From NCBI GenBank assembly GCA_965203045.1, contig OZ241850.1, positions 1,550,001 to 1,614,000 on the forward strand: 64,000 bases of DNA. Reading direction: 5' to 3'. This DNA comes from G965203045 sp965203045. GTDB lineage: Bacteria; Pseudomonadota; Gammaproteobacteria; PS1; Pseudothioglobaceae. The position numbers and the translations under genes were made by a program. Numbering within the stretch: the stretch's first letter is position 1; each line of letters begins with the position of its first letter. A model generated the notes under the pieces. It had not been told where the DNA came from. It searched no databases and was given only the letters and a program-made list of their open reading frames with translations. Shown here piece by piece: positions 52,441 to 61,804 of the stretch.

Positions 52441-53336
52441 AAAAAGATTTGATTGATTTAAGCGATTTAACTCAAACTGATTATCATAACATTATAAGAC
52501 TTGCTATAAACACTAAGACTAATTATCAAAATGGCGTTATAAATGAGCAATTAAAACATAAAACTTTAGCAATGATTTTTGATAAATCTTCAACTAGAAC
52601 AAGAGTTTCTTTTGAAGCGGGAATGACTCAATTAGGTGGACACGCTATCTTTTTATCTAATAAAGATACTCAACTACGACGTAATGAGAGTATTGAAGAT
52701 AGCGCTAGGGTAATTGGTGCTATGGTAGACTTAGTAATGTTGCGTTTATCTAGCCATGAGGATATAAAAACTTTTGCCAAGAACTCGCAGGCGTCAGTTA
52801 TTAATGGCTTATCTGATTATTCTCACCCCTGTCAATTATTAGCAGATTTACTTACCTATAACGAGTATCGTGGTGATATAGAAGGTAAAACTGTAGCTTG
52901 GGTTGGCGATAGTAATAATATGTGTACAACTTATATACAAGCCGCTAAACTTTGTGATTTTAAACTCAATGTTGCCACACCTCCTAAGTATAGACCTAAT
53001 ATAAATTTAGTAAAAAAATATCAAAACTATATTTGCCTAACCAATCCTGAAGATGCTTGTAAAGATGCTGATTTAATTGTTACTGATGTCTGGTCAAGCA
53101 TGGGACAAGAACAAAATAAAAACAAAAAGGAGCAAGACTTTAAAATGTATAAAATAACATCTAAACTAATGAATCTTGCAAAAACTGATGCTTTATTTAT
53201 GCACTGTTTACCGGCTTACCGCGATAAAGAAGTAGATAGTGCTGTGATTGACGGGACCCAAAGCGTAGTATTTGCTGCGGCAGAAAATCGCTTGCATGCC
53301 CAAAAAGCGTTGTTATTATACTTACTGGATAACTAA
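52437..53336 (+). CDS. argF: Ornithine carbamoyltransferase
   Basis: Makes citrulline from ornithine and carbamoyl phosphate. The 299-residue protein has the carbamoyl-phosphate loop SSTRTRVSFEAGM, HPCQLLADLLT, the ornithine-binding DSNNMCTTYI and FMHCLPAYRDKEVD. It is coupled to argD. Its last 15 nt overlap the end of the convergent gspH gene. Confidence 0.96.
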   Translation: MKKDLIDLSDLTQTDYHNIIRLAINTKTNYQNGVINEQLKHKTLAMIFDKSSTRTRVSFEAGMTQLGGHAIFLSNKDTQLRRNESIEDSARVIGAMVDLVMLRLSSHEDIKTFAKNSQASVINGLSDYSHPCQLLADLLTYNEYRGDIEGKTVAWVGDSNNMCTTYIQAAKLCDFKLNVATPPKYRPNINLVKKYQNYICLTNPEDACKDADLIVTDVWSSMGQEQNKNKKEQDFKMYKITSKLMNLAKTDALFMHCLPAYRDKEVDSAVIDGTQSVVFAAAENRLHAQKALLLYLLDN

Positions 53337-53846
53337 AGATTGCGATTGTTGTTGTTCATCGTAAATATCAATGCTAAAATCAGTTACTTCATAATTTGGA
53401 AAAATAACTATTTGCGGGAAAATAAAATCTTCAATTTCAATATCATCAAGGGCGATTGTATCGCCCTCAACGTTTAAATCAATTAAATTAATCTCATCTA
53501 AGTCCCATTTCTGTTCCTTTAATACATCAACGCTTGATAATGGTCTCCAAGTAGAACTGCTGGGCTTTAAAAAAGTTGCCGTGCCTACTGGAGGGTGATA
53601 ATTGGAAAAATAATAACCGTTTTGATGAAAAGTAAGCCCCAAAACCTTTTGCTTAAAAGTAGCGTAATCAAGGGCATAATTAACTTGATGTTCTAATTGG
53701 TCAATGGTGTTTTTAAGGGTAGTTTCAGTAACAAATTTAAAATTGATATTAGATAGCACAAATGCCATAATAAACATAACAATTAAAATTTCTATTAAAC
53801 TAAATCCTTTGTTATAGTCTATCTTACCAGTTACCAATGTCTGCAT
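53322..53846 (-). CDS. gspH: Type II secretion minor pseudopilin GspH
   Basis: Prepilin-like subunit of the T2SS pseudopilus. From the ATG at 53846 it has 174 residues: a short leader ending KG, then the cleavage and methylation motif FSLIEILIVMFIMAF with the conserved Glu5, and a beta-rich C-terminal part. A GTG at 53864 is also in frame. It overlaps gspG by about 23 nt and, at its end, argF on the other strand. It is the last gene of the secretion cluster. Confidence 0.85.
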   Translation of the reverse strand: MQTLVTGKIDYNKGFSLIEILIVMFIMAFVLSNINFKFVTETTLKNTIDQLEHQVNYALDYATFKQKVLGLTFHQNGYYFSNYHPPVGTATFLKPSSSTWRPLSSVDVLKEQKWDLDEINLIDLNVEGDTIALDDIEIEDFIFPQIVIFPNYEVTDFSIDIYDEQQQSQSLVIQ

Positions 53847-54198
53847 CGTTGCCTGTGCCACCACTAGCTCTGTCTTTTCCTAGTGTATAAACATCAATCT
53901 CGCCACCTTTATTTCCCGGATTAACGTAAATATAATCTTGTCCCCAAGGGTCTTTGGGTAATTTATTAAGATAATTACTTACCAAAACCCTTAAACCTTC
54001 ATCTGAGCCAGGATAATCACCATGATTTAGACGATAAATATCCAAAGCGCCAGTGATAGCTTTGATATCTTGCTGTGCCTTAGTTGTGTAAGCCTTATCA
54101 ATTTGACCAAAAAATTTAGGCACCGCAATTGCACCTAGCAAACCCAAAATAAACATCACCACCAAAATCTCAATTAAACTAAATCCACTTTGCTTCAT
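53824..54198 (-). CDS. gspG: Type II secretion major pseudopilin GspG
   Basis: Main subunit of the pseudopilus. The 124-residue product has the leader MKQSG, then FSLIEILVVMFILGLLGAIAVPKF with Glu5, and the GspG signature LPKDPWGQDYIYVNPG plus a C-terminal calcium-loop-like DIGNW. It begins right after gspN with a GGAGGATAT ribosome site. In most T2SS operons gspG follows gspF; here it is at the distal end. Confidence 0.95.
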   Translation of the reverse strand: MKQSGFSLIEILVVMFILGLLGAIAVPKFFGQIDKAYTTKAQQDIKAITGALDIYRLNHGDYPGSDEGLRVLVSNYLNKLPKDPWGQDYIYVNPGNKGGEIDVYTLGKDRASGGTGNDADIGNW

Positions 54199-54975
54199 TT
54201 ATATCCTCCCACTTATTTTCAACAATCTACCCTTACCAGACTGATGACCCACTAATGATAACATATCCACTAAATCTTTGGGCGCATTTATTTTAGGAAT
54301 AAGACTAATATTTGTTTGATATTTACCATTCAAATCCAAGCTGGCAAAACCATTAATATTAACATTGCTAGTAGTATTTTCATTAAATAAATTAGCAATA
54401 ATCTTTTCTTTTTTATCATCTAGTTTAACTGCAATACTAACTTGACCTAGGTTTTGTCCAAAAACAGTAAAATTAAGTGCTTTTACTTTTCCGCTAAGGG
54501 CTATTAGCTTTTTTTGATTAATAATAACCTCATCCATATTAACCAAAACTTTGCCTGCAATTGGAAAGTCTTGATGCAGTTTTAATAATAAATCTTTTAA
54601 AGTTAAATTAGCCCTAAGTTCGTTTAGTTCAATTACATTAGATAGGCTATAATTCCAATCAGTACTTAAAGTAGATTGCCCCAATGTTAGTTGTATTTGT
54701 CCTGCTAGTTTTAACAATAATAACTTTGCTAAATACAATTCCCAACCTAATTTATCAAGGTAAATATTATGCTTAAATGCGGGTAAAAATTGCCCAAAAG
54801 AAGTAGGACTAAAGTTTAATTGCTGCATATTGCCTTGTAATATCTCACCCTCAAAGCTATTGATGTTAATGTGTTTAGGCACATAAAATTTAAGTAGCGC
54901 ACTCGGAGCGGTAGTAATTACAAATACTAAGGCTGCTAATAAAAATGCAGATAAATACATTAATGTTTTTTTCAT
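54199..54975 (-). CDS. gspN: Type II secretion protein GspN
   Basis: A 258-residue bitopic inner-membrane protein with one N-terminal helix (about 7-26) and a periplasmic beta-rich domain; the GspN-family pattern is seen in NINSFEGEILQGNMQQLNF and LDNELGW-like LDKLGWELYL. Such proteins are optional parts of the secretion machine. The start overlaps gspM by 4 nt (ATGA). Confidence 0.82.
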   Translation of the reverse strand: MKKTLMYLSAFLLAALVFVITTAPSALLKFYVPKHININSFEGEILQGNMQQLNFSPTSFGQFLPAFKHNIYLDKLGWELYLAKLLLLKLAGQIQLTLGQSTLSTDWNYSLSNVIELNELRANLTLKDLLLKLHQDFPIAGKVLVNMDEVIINQKKLIALSGKVKALNFTVFGQNLGQVSIAVKLDDKKEKIIANLFNENTTSNVNINGFASLDLNGKYQTNISLIPKINAPKDLVDMLSLVGHQSGKGRLLKISGRI

Positions 54976-55394
54976 CGCTCTAATTTCACTTTGCCATTAA
55001 CCAGACCATCACCAACGCGAGTTAAGTTTAATTCTAATACATTGATAGAAAAACTTTTTGCTTCAATTAAAAAGGTAATCAAGCGCCTATAATCAGCTGA
55101 TTTTAACGCAACAGAAGCAGTATTTTTATCAATACTAATTTTATTAAATCCTTGATTTAATCTATTTTTATCACGCAAACGACTAATATCTCCCAATAAA
55201 GACCCGCTACTTGGACGATTAGTATTAACAGCAATATTTTTTGCCAAATTTTGCATATGTTGATAGTCTTTTTGTTTGATTATAAGCCTTGAGTGTTGGT
55301 CTTTGTAATTCTGGTTGAGATTATCAATTAGCAATAAGTACATCAAGATAAAAATTACACCAACACCAATATTGGTAAGCACAGATCTATTCAT
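54972..55394 (-). CDS. gspM: Type II secretion protein GspM
   Basis: A 140-residue inner-membrane protein with a single helix (about 7-25) and a coiled region (IIKQKDYQHMQNLAKNI) then a ferredoxin-like periplasmic domain. GspM binds GspL in the assembly platform. Sequence conservation in this family is low; the call rests on topology, size and position between gspL and gspN, with ATGA overlaps on both sides. Confidence 0.82.
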   Translation of the reverse strand: MNRSVLTNIGVGVIFILMYLLLIDNLNQNYKDQHSRLIIKQKDYQHMQNLAKNIAVNTNRPSSGSLLGDISRLRDKNRLNQGFNKISIDKNTASVALKSADYRRLITFLIEAKSFSINVLELNLTRVGDGLVNGKVKLER

Positions 55395-56512
55395 CGTTTT
55401 TTTAATTCTAACGTCATTTTAGTTGTTTGTTCTCGCTGAGTACTAGCCTTAATATTAACATCAAAGTCTTTGTTTAATTGGTTTTTAAAGTTTTCTAATT
55501 CATTCAAATTATTACTACTAATTTTAATTAATAAGCCCGCTTTAGTGTATTGTATAGAGTTTAAATCAATATTAGCATTAAAATTTTGCTCTAATTTTTG
55601 AATTAAACTTAGTAATTGCCCCTTACTAGCATTTGCTCTTGATTTAGCATAAGCTACCAATTGGGCATAAGGGTCGGCAACATTTTTTGCCAAAGGATTA
55701 ATGCGTTTATAAATTTGAATCATTTGCTTATCTAACTGAGTGATTTTATGCTCGTCTTGAGCACTTTGAACCCATAAGTTCAATGGATAGGATGTTAATA
55801 ATATTGATAACAAAGCCATAGAGAACCAAAATGGCTTAATAGTTGTTAGCCAATTACTATCCCGTTCAAAAAGTTTTAAAAAATCAGCGGTTTTATCAAC
55901 AACCAAATGTTTAACAAGCATAGTACCAATATTGTCAACATTATTATAATCATCTAATTTATATTTTTTAGCAAGCTCTTTGGTGCTCCAATATAGATCA
56001 TTTTTCGGATTTAAGCCTTTTAATACCGCACCACTAATATCAGCGCTAATACCATAACAATTATTGCCATTTTTAATAATTACTTGACCATTATCAAAAA
56101 TAATTCGGTCTTGGTCGTCAAAATCCGCTAAAGATTTTGACTCTGATAATAATAAATACTGTTTTATATTAAGGCTTGTTAATTTTTTCAAATAAGTATC
56201 AAGCACATCTTTGGCAACCACACCTACCAAAATTTCATCACCTTTAATTTGATAATGATAATAAACTTCGTCTAAATCTTGACTAATTTTTTGTGATAAA
56301 GCAAAAGGGATTGCGGCTTTTTTTTGTTTCAGACTTTTAGCGGCGATGGTTAAAGTATGCCAAGCAACTACACTTGCTGGCATAAGGGCTATAATTTGAT
56401 AATCTTTTAAATTTTTAGGCTGCTCACAGACGCTAAATTCATCATCACTTTGTTCTATGAAAACTAAGTCATCTTCTAAAGAAATACCAAACCGAATAAA
56501 AAGTTTTTTCAT
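55391..56512 (-). CDS. gspL: Type II secretion protein GspL
   Basis: Links the cytoplasmic ATPase GspE to the inner-membrane platform. The 373-residue protein has an actin-like cytoplasmic domain (residues 1-230; MPASVVAWHTLTI, IPFALSQKISQDLDEVYYHY is the GspL signature region), one membrane helix near 228-247 and a ferredoxin-like periplasmic domain. Overlaps gspK and gspM by 4 nt each. Confidence 0.88.
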   Translation of the reverse strand: MKKLFIRFGISLEDDLVFIEQSDDEFSVCEQPKNLKDYQIIALMPASVVAWHTLTIAAKSLKQKKAAIPFALSQKISQDLDEVYYHYQIKGDEILVGVVAKDVLDTYLKKLTSLNIKQYLLLSESKSLADFDDQDRIIFDNGQVIIKNGNNCYGISADISGAVLKGLNPKNDLYWSTKELAKKYKLDDYNNVDNIGTMLVKHLVVDKTADFLKLFERDSNWLTTIKPFWFSMALLSILLTSYPLNLWVQSAQDEHKITQLDKQMIQIYKRINPLAKNVADPYAQLVAYAKSRANASKGQLLSLIQKLEQNFNANIDLNSIQYTKAGLLIKISSNNLNELENFKNQLNKDFDVNIKASTQREQTTKMTLELKKR

Positions 56513-57444
56513 AAAAATACTCGTCTTACTTTTGCCACTGTTTTTTTGCTATTATCACGATAAAGATAAGTATTAACCGTTAAACCACTGCTAGGGCTAT
56601 CAATATTTGACTCTAATAAAAAATAAGCACTACTACTAGTTAGAAGTTTTTTTTTAACGCCAACATCACCAATAAAGGCTATAAATTCATCTACACTTTT
56701 AAATCCTTCATTTTGTTGCTTTTTCAATACGTCTGCTAAAATTTCATCTTTTAAATTAATGCTTAAGGATTTTAAAACTATTTTACTGGCAGTATTGATA
56801 TTAATTTTATTAACCGTTTTAGGTCCAATCCACACCCAAGGTTGTAAACGTCTTATAATACCTGCGCTAAAACCTTTGATTAAATTTAATTCACTAAGAT
56901 CGGTCATTGCAGAATTAGCTATTTTATAAGGCCTTTCTAAGGTAGTATAATAATTACTTTCAGCTCCAAATTGTGAATAACGGTTATCATTACTGTCTAA
57001 ATAATCCAATAAAGGGTCAGCTAATACACGTTTAATTCCCAAAGCATCAAACAACAAATACAACTGAGACAAATAATCATTATTATTTTTAGCAGCTAAA
57101 TTGTTAAGGTTAATTTTACTTTGCAAATCAGTAATTTCGCCTGATAGAAATGAACGTCCTTCTTCAAAACTAAGGGTTGCATTATGCCAATTATCTAAAA
57201 AAGTATCAATTTTATGATGCGGATTTTCATCGCTCTTAATTAAATCTTTAACCAATAAATCCTCTGCCCAAGCTTCAATGCTCAAAGCATGTAAAATCTG
57301 CTGTTGCGTATCTAACATCAATTGAGAGCTTTTAACAAAACGTTGCTGATTAACACTCATTTTACTACCAATTATCGCCACAATTGCCACAATGATTAGC
57401 ACCGATACAATAGCTACACCGTTTGTTTTTACTACTGATTTCAT
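56509..57444 (-). CDS. gspK: Type II secretion minor pseudopilin GspK
   Basis: Large minor pseudopilin at the pseudopilus tip. The 311-residue protein has an N-terminal hydrophobic prepilin helix (GVAIVSVLIIVAIVAIIG) lacking Glu5, as is usual for GspK, followed by the large alpha domain with LNLNNLAAKN-like KINLNNLAAKN and DYLDSNDNRYSQFGAE. Its start shares one base with the end of gspJ. Confidence 0.9.
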   Translation of the reverse strand: MKSVVKTNGVAIVSVLIIVAIVAIIGSKMSVNQQRFVKSSQLMLDTQQQILHALSIEAWAEDLLVKDLIKSDENPHHKIDTFLDNWHNATLSFEEGRSFLSGEITDLQSKINLNNLAAKNNNDYLSQLYLLFDALGIKRVLADPLLDYLDSNDNRYSQFGAESNYYTTLERPYKIANSAMTDLSELNLIKGFSAGIIRRLQPWVWIGPKTVNKININTASKIVLKSLSINLKDEILADVLKKQQNEGFKSVDEFIAFIGDVGVKKKLLTSSSAYFLLESNIDSPSSGLTVNTYLYRDNSKKTVAKVRRVFL

Positions 57445-58022
57445 TAGTTAAATCCTGCGAAATAATCAGGCAATAATACCCAATACTCAAATTTACCAAA
57501 TTCTTCTAAAGTGAGCTGAATTGCCAGATAAGTAGCTTGGGAAAATTTCCTAACTTTATTATGCTTTTTATTATAAAAAACTATCTTAAATTCCTCAACT
57601 TGGTCCAACATATCTTTAGTTTTAGAATCCTCTTCTAACTTTGGGTCTAAAACCTTCCAAGTGCGTCTAGTAAGTTTATCACCAATAAGTTCATAACGAA
57701 TATGTTGTAGATTAGAACGTTTTTGGTCAGTCCAATTTTTCCACCCTCCTGATAATAAATCAAGACCTTTCTGCCCATAAGAGAAACTCGGAACACGATT
57801 ACTAAAAGCGCCTTGATTATTGCGTTGAACCATTTGCATAATGTCTTTGGTCATTTGAATTAACGCCCGCTCTAGGCCAATAAACTGAGTTTGCGCTTGT
57901 TTAGTGCTTTCAAATTGAATAATAATACTATTAAGACTATTAATTGATAGCACACTAACAATAGCTAAAATGCTTACAGCAATTAAAATTTCAATAAGAG
58001 TAAAGCCTTTATTTAGATTCAT
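57444..58022 (-). CDS. gspJ: Type II secretion minor pseudopilin GspJ
   Basis: A 192-residue minor pseudopilin. After the leader MNLNKG comes FTLIEILIAVSILAIVSVLS with Glu5. The C-terminal domain contains IRYELIGDKLTRRTWKVLD, the GspJ-type block. It works with GspI and GspK in the tip complex. Overlaps gspI by 14 nt. Confidence 0.9.
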   Translation of the reverse strand: MNLNKGFTLIEILIAVSILAIVSVLSINSLNSIIIQFESTKQAQTQFIGLERALIQMTKDIMQMVQRNNQGAFSNRVPSFSYGQKGLDLLSGGWKNWTDQKRSNLQHIRYELIGDKLTRRTWKVLDPKLEEDSKTKDMLDQVEEFKIVFYNKKHNKVRKFSQATYLAIQLTLEEFGKFEYWVLLPDYFAGFN

Positions 58023-58338
58023 AAATATAACGACTTAAAATTGAGAGTTGTTTTTCGCCTAAATTGGCGCTGATAGTTACTTTGGAGATATTTTTAATAT
58101 CGGTTTTATCAATAGTTTTATCAAACTCATATTCGGAATGAGTGCTATCTTTCTCACTAACTAATTGATTCCAAACTTCATTTTGAGCAAGCATGGTACT
58201 CTTAAGAGCAAAAGTTTGATGCACACTGACTTGCCCAACATTTAAAAATGCCCCTAAAGCAAACGCTACAATCACAAGCGCAATTAGTACCTCTACCAAA
58301 GTAAACCCTTTATTAGCCCAAGACACGATACACTTCAT
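58009..58338 (-). CDS. gspI: Type II secretion minor pseudopilin GspI
   Basis: A 109-residue minor pseudopilin with leader MKCIVSWANKG, then FTLVEVLIALVIVAFALGAF with Glu5, and AQNEVWNQL as in GspI. Its start lies 26 nt inside the end of gspE, so translation is coupled. gspF, normally located here, is absent. Confidence 0.9.
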   Translation of the reverse strand: MKCIVSWANKGFTLVEVLIALVIVAFALGAFLNVGQVSVHQTFALKSTMLAQNEVWNQLVSEKDSTHSEYEFDKTIDKTDIKNISKVTISANLGEKQLSILSRYIYESK

Positions 58339-59764
58339 CTAGGCTAGTCTTTCCAGTTGAGACTAAATTTAGGGCGTTATCTTTTAAAGTTTTTTGGGTC
58401 TTGGTGTGAGATTTTAATAGTTCTGACTCTGATGCTTGAGAATGAATTAACTCTTTGAGTTTTCTATCAATTTTTACTAATTCGTAAATACCAATGCGAC
58501 CACTATAACCACTATGCCCACAGGCTTTACAACCGGCAGCTTGATAAACTTTTATTTTTGCTCTATCTGCAAAATGCGTCTGCCATTGTTCTGAAGTAAA
58601 TACTTGTTCTTTTTTGCACTTATCGCACAGTAGCCGCAATAATCTTTGGGCTAATACCCCAGCAATGCTAGATGCCAATAAAAAAGACTCAACTCCCATA
58701 TCCCGCAGACGGCTAATAGCACCAATAGCAGTATTGGTATGTAGAGTTGAAAACACCAAATGCCCAGTTAAGCTAGCTTGAATGGCAATCTGTGCAGTCT
58801 CAATATCACGAATCTCACCCACCATAATCACATCTGGGTCTTGACGCAACATTGCTCTAATACTTTTAGCAAAAGTCATTCCAGTTTTAGCATTAACCGC
58901 AGTTTGATTTATACCATCAATATCGTATTCAATTGGGTCTTCTACTGTCATTAAATTACGTCTAAAATCATTTAACTCACTAAGGGCGGCATAAAGCGTA
59001 GTGGTCTTGCCAGAACCAGTCGGACCAGTCACCAAAATAATGCCCTGAGTCTGATGAATTAAATAATGCAAATCATCGTAAATATTTTTAGGCATCCCCA
59101 GATTAGACAAATTAAGCCTAACTATTTGTTTTTCCAGTAATCTAAGCACAATTTTTTCTGATTGAGCAGTGGGAATAGAAGATACGCGAATATCAATGGT
59201 CTTGTCATGTAATTTAGTGCCAATACGACCATCTTGAGGTAAACGTTTCTCAGCAATATCTAGTTTTGCCATCACTTTAATGCGCGCAATAATGCGACTA
59301 GCAAGAGCATAATTTGGTTGTAGAATTTCTCTAAGGACACCATCAACGCGAAAACGAATGCGCATTCTGTTCTCATAAACTTCAATATGAATATCTGAAG
59401 CCCCTTCACGCACCGCTTGGGCGATAAGCACATTAATTAATCTAGTGATTGGGGCATCATCACTGCTGGCAAGTAAGTCTTGAGTGTTTTGTAAAGACTG
59501 GGCAACACTTTCTAAATTATCTTCTTCTAAATTTTCAAAAGCAATTTGGGCTACCGCATCAGAATCATCATATAATTGCTGCAACATTTCTTCTAAAGTG
59601 GAAGAATTGACAATTTTAATCGCTAGCGGTTTTAGTTGATAGCGGCTAATTTCATTGAGTAAAGTAAGCTCAGGAATAGCCAAACAATACAAATAATAAG
59701 AGTTTTCTTGATAAACTAAAATTAAATTATTTTGTTGACAAAAAGTAAGCGGCAATTTAGTCAT
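58313..59764 (-). CDS. gspE: Type II secretion ATPase GspE
   Basis: Hexameric ATPase that powers the pseudopilus. The 483-residue protein has the N2 domain (APITRLINVLIAQAVREGAS), Walker A GPTGSGKT at 247-254, the Asp box TVEDPIEY, Walker B/His box RQDPDVIMVGEIRD and TGHLVFSTLHTN, and a zinc-binding tetracysteine set (CDKC ... CKAC). It begins 3 nt after gspD. Its normal membrane partner GspF is not encoded in this cluster. Confidence 0.96.
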   Translation of the reverse strand: MTKLPLTFCQQNNLILVYQENSYYLYCLAIPELTLLNEISRYQLKPLAIKIVNSSTLEEMLQQLYDDSDAVAQIAFENLEEDNLESVAQSLQNTQDLLASSDDAPITRLINVLIAQAVREGASDIHIEVYENRMRIRFRVDGVLREILQPNYALASRIIARIKVMAKLDIAEKRLPQDGRIGTKLHDKTIDIRVSSIPTAQSEKIVLRLLEKQIVRLNLSNLGMPKNIYDDLHYLIHQTQGIILVTGPTGSGKTTTLYAALSELNDFRRNLMTVEDPIEYDIDGINQTAVNAKTGMTFAKSIRAMLRQDPDVIMVGEIRDIETAQIAIQASLTGHLVFSTLHTNTAIGAISRLRDMGVESFLLASSIAGVLAQRLLRLLCDKCKKEQVFTSEQWQTHFADRAKIKVYQAAGCKACGHSGYSGRIGIYELVKIDRKLKELIHSQASESELLKSHTKTQKTLKDNALNLVSTGKTSLDEVYRVLG

Positions 59765-59767
59765 AAT

Positions 59768-61804
59768 TTAGTCCTCATACCCATCATCACCAAACTCATC
59801 TGCCTCGCTATTTACCAAACCAACACTATTGCCATTCAAATTGGCAACTGTGGTGTTTGTTTTATTAGGAGTATTTTTTGCTGGGATTTTTGTTAACGCT
59901 GATACTGAGGCTTTAACTGATTTTGTTGCTGGTACTTGAACTTTAGGTATATTATTTTGCATTGATTCTTCTTCTGGAAGCACAATAAAATTATCTTTAT
60001 CAATTAACTCTAAAGGCGGACGACTATTGATTTTCTCATAAAGAGCTGAATATTTTTCTGATGATATTTCATGGCTGTCTCTAAAGTTTCTAATAATATT
60101 GGTTTTAATAAAGACCATAAGCGTGCGTTTTTCAGCGCTATTACGTCTGCTTTTAAATAAACCGCCAATAAAAGGAATATCGCCTAAACCGCTAACTTTT
60201 TCAGTATTGTTTTCAGTTTGCTGTGTAGTTAAACCGCCAAGTACTAATATTTCTTTATCACTAATAATAACTGAGGTATCAATTTTACGTTCATTAAAAA
60301 ACGATGCTCCAATTACACCACCAGATGAGGTCTGTACATTTTCTACCTTTTGTTCAATATCAAGTTGCATAGCATCGCCTCTATTGATTTGTGGTGTTAC
60401 TTTAAGCGTAAGTCCCACTTGTTTACGTTCATAGCTGGTAAAAGGATTGCCATCATCACGTAAAGTTTGCCCAGTTAGCACCGGAACTTCTTGTCCAACA
60501 AACAATTCAGCTTCTTCATTATCCAAAGTAACTACCGATGGTGTGGACAAAATATTAGTATCTGCATTAGCTCGCAAAGCCTTTAATAATGCTCCCCAAC
60601 CACTATTGCCAGAAAAATTACCAATCGCTAAACTACTGCCAGAACCTAAGGCGCCAGGATTTAGATTACCATCACCCGCGCCTAATAAATTAATAAGACT
60701 GCCAGCTCCACTAAAATCAATCAAACCAACTGCCGCCCCAGTATTAGCCGCCCAACGCACACCTAATTCGGCAAGATTGTTATCAGAAACCTCCACAATA
60801 ATTGCTTGGACTAAAACTTGGGCTTTACGAATATCTAGCTGAACAATAGCATTTTTAATCTTTTGCATGGTCTTGCCGGGAGCAAAAACTAACAAGCTAT
60901 TGGTATTTTCATCAGCGGTAATACTAATTTTTGTCCCTTTTTTATCTTTTTCAGTCTTGCCGATTAAATCTTTAAGCACTCCAACTAAATCCTTTGCTTT
61001 GGCGTAATTAAGGTATATAACTTGGGTATCACCTTTATTCTTTTTAGCGTTATCTAGCTGTCGAATATAGCTGATAGCTCGCTTTCTATCAGAAATAGTA
61101 CCACCCGATATTATAATTTGATTACTACTTTTATCTTCAATAATTAATAATCCATTGGTTTTAGCAATAGCTTTTTTCTCTAACTTATTGACTATAGCGA
61201 CAATTTCAGCTGCAGTTGAATGTTTTAATGGTTCAATATGTAATGCACGTTCAATACGACCCTCTAGGGAATCAATAATATCTTTAACCTTGTTAATAAC
61301 CCCAACTGGGGCTAGTATTAATAGAGAATTACTATCACCATGGGCAATTATTTGTCCAAAACTTGGAATTAGCGGCCTAATAATGCCTGCCATTTGCTCT
61401 GCCTTAGATTTTTCCAGAGGTATTACCACACTTATCACATCATCAATACCTTTGCCGTTATTAATTTTTTTACTAAGTTTGAGCTCGCTTTGTTTAATAT
61501 CATTTGAAGGCAGAATCTTAACTAAATTATCTGATTCTATCGCTCCATAACCATAAATACGCAAAATAGATAAAAACATACTATAAGCATCTTCTGGATT
61601 AACCGCAGACTCAGCAATTAAAGTAATTTTTTGCTTACGGACTCGTGGGTCAATTAAAAAATTCTTCTCAGTTTCTTTAGCGATTACCTCAATAATTGTA
61701 TGCAAATCAGCATTTTGAAAATTAAGTATGACTGATTTTTCTTCGGCTATTGCGATACTACTAATTAGTAATAACAATATTGGGCTAATTATTTTTTTCA
61801 TCAT
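59768..61804 (-). CDS. gspD: Type II secretion outer membrane secretin GspD
   Basis: Forms the outer-membrane channel. The 678-residue product has a signal peptide (1-20), N0 domain (VILNFQNADLHTIIEVIA), N1-N3 repeats (GDSNSLLILAPVGVI; ITADENTNSLLVFAP), and the C-terminal secretin domain with VPVLTGQT and GLTLKVTPQINRGD. The long tail after the secretin domain (to DEFGDDGYED) is Thr/Asn-rich. It overlaps gspC by 4 nt. Confidence 0.96.
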   Translation of the reverse strand: MMKKIISPILLLLISSIAIAEEKSVILNFQNADLHTIIEVIAKETEKNFLIDPRVRKQKITLIAESAVNPEDAYSMFLSILRIYGYGAIESDNLVKILPSNDIKQSELKLSKKINNGKGIDDVISVVIPLEKSKAEQMAGIIRPLIPSFGQIIAHGDSNSLLILAPVGVINKVKDIIDSLEGRIERALHIEPLKHSTAAEIVAIVNKLEKKAIAKTNGLLIIEDKSSNQIIISGGTISDRKRAISYIRQLDNAKKNKGDTQVIYLNYAKAKDLVGVLKDLIGKTEKDKKGTKISITADENTNSLLVFAPGKTMQKIKNAIVQLDIRKAQVLVQAIIVEVSDNNLAELGVRWAANTGAAVGLIDFSGAGSLINLLGAGDGNLNPGALGSGSSLAIGNFSGNSGWGALLKALRANADTNILSTPSVVTLDNEEAELFVGQEVPVLTGQTLRDDGNPFTSYERKQVGLTLKVTPQINRGDAMQLDIEQKVENVQTSSGGVIGASFFNERKIDTSVIISDKEILVLGGLTTQQTENNTEKVSGLGDIPFIGGLFKSRRNSAEKRTLMVFIKTNIIRNFRDSHEISSEKYSALYEKINSRPPLELIDKDNFIVLPEEESMQNNIPKVQVPATKSVKASVSALTKIPAKNTPNKTNTTVANLNGNSVGLVNSEADEFGDDGYED

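Noticed and set aside
60447..60842. 131-codon plus-strand frame opposite gspD
   Set aside because: Antisense shadow of the well-supported secretin gene; Pro/Ser/Leu-rich translation with no motif or ribosome site.
61155..61550. 131-codon plus-strand frame opposite gspD
   Set aside because: Another antisense shadow of gspD repeats; no independent support.
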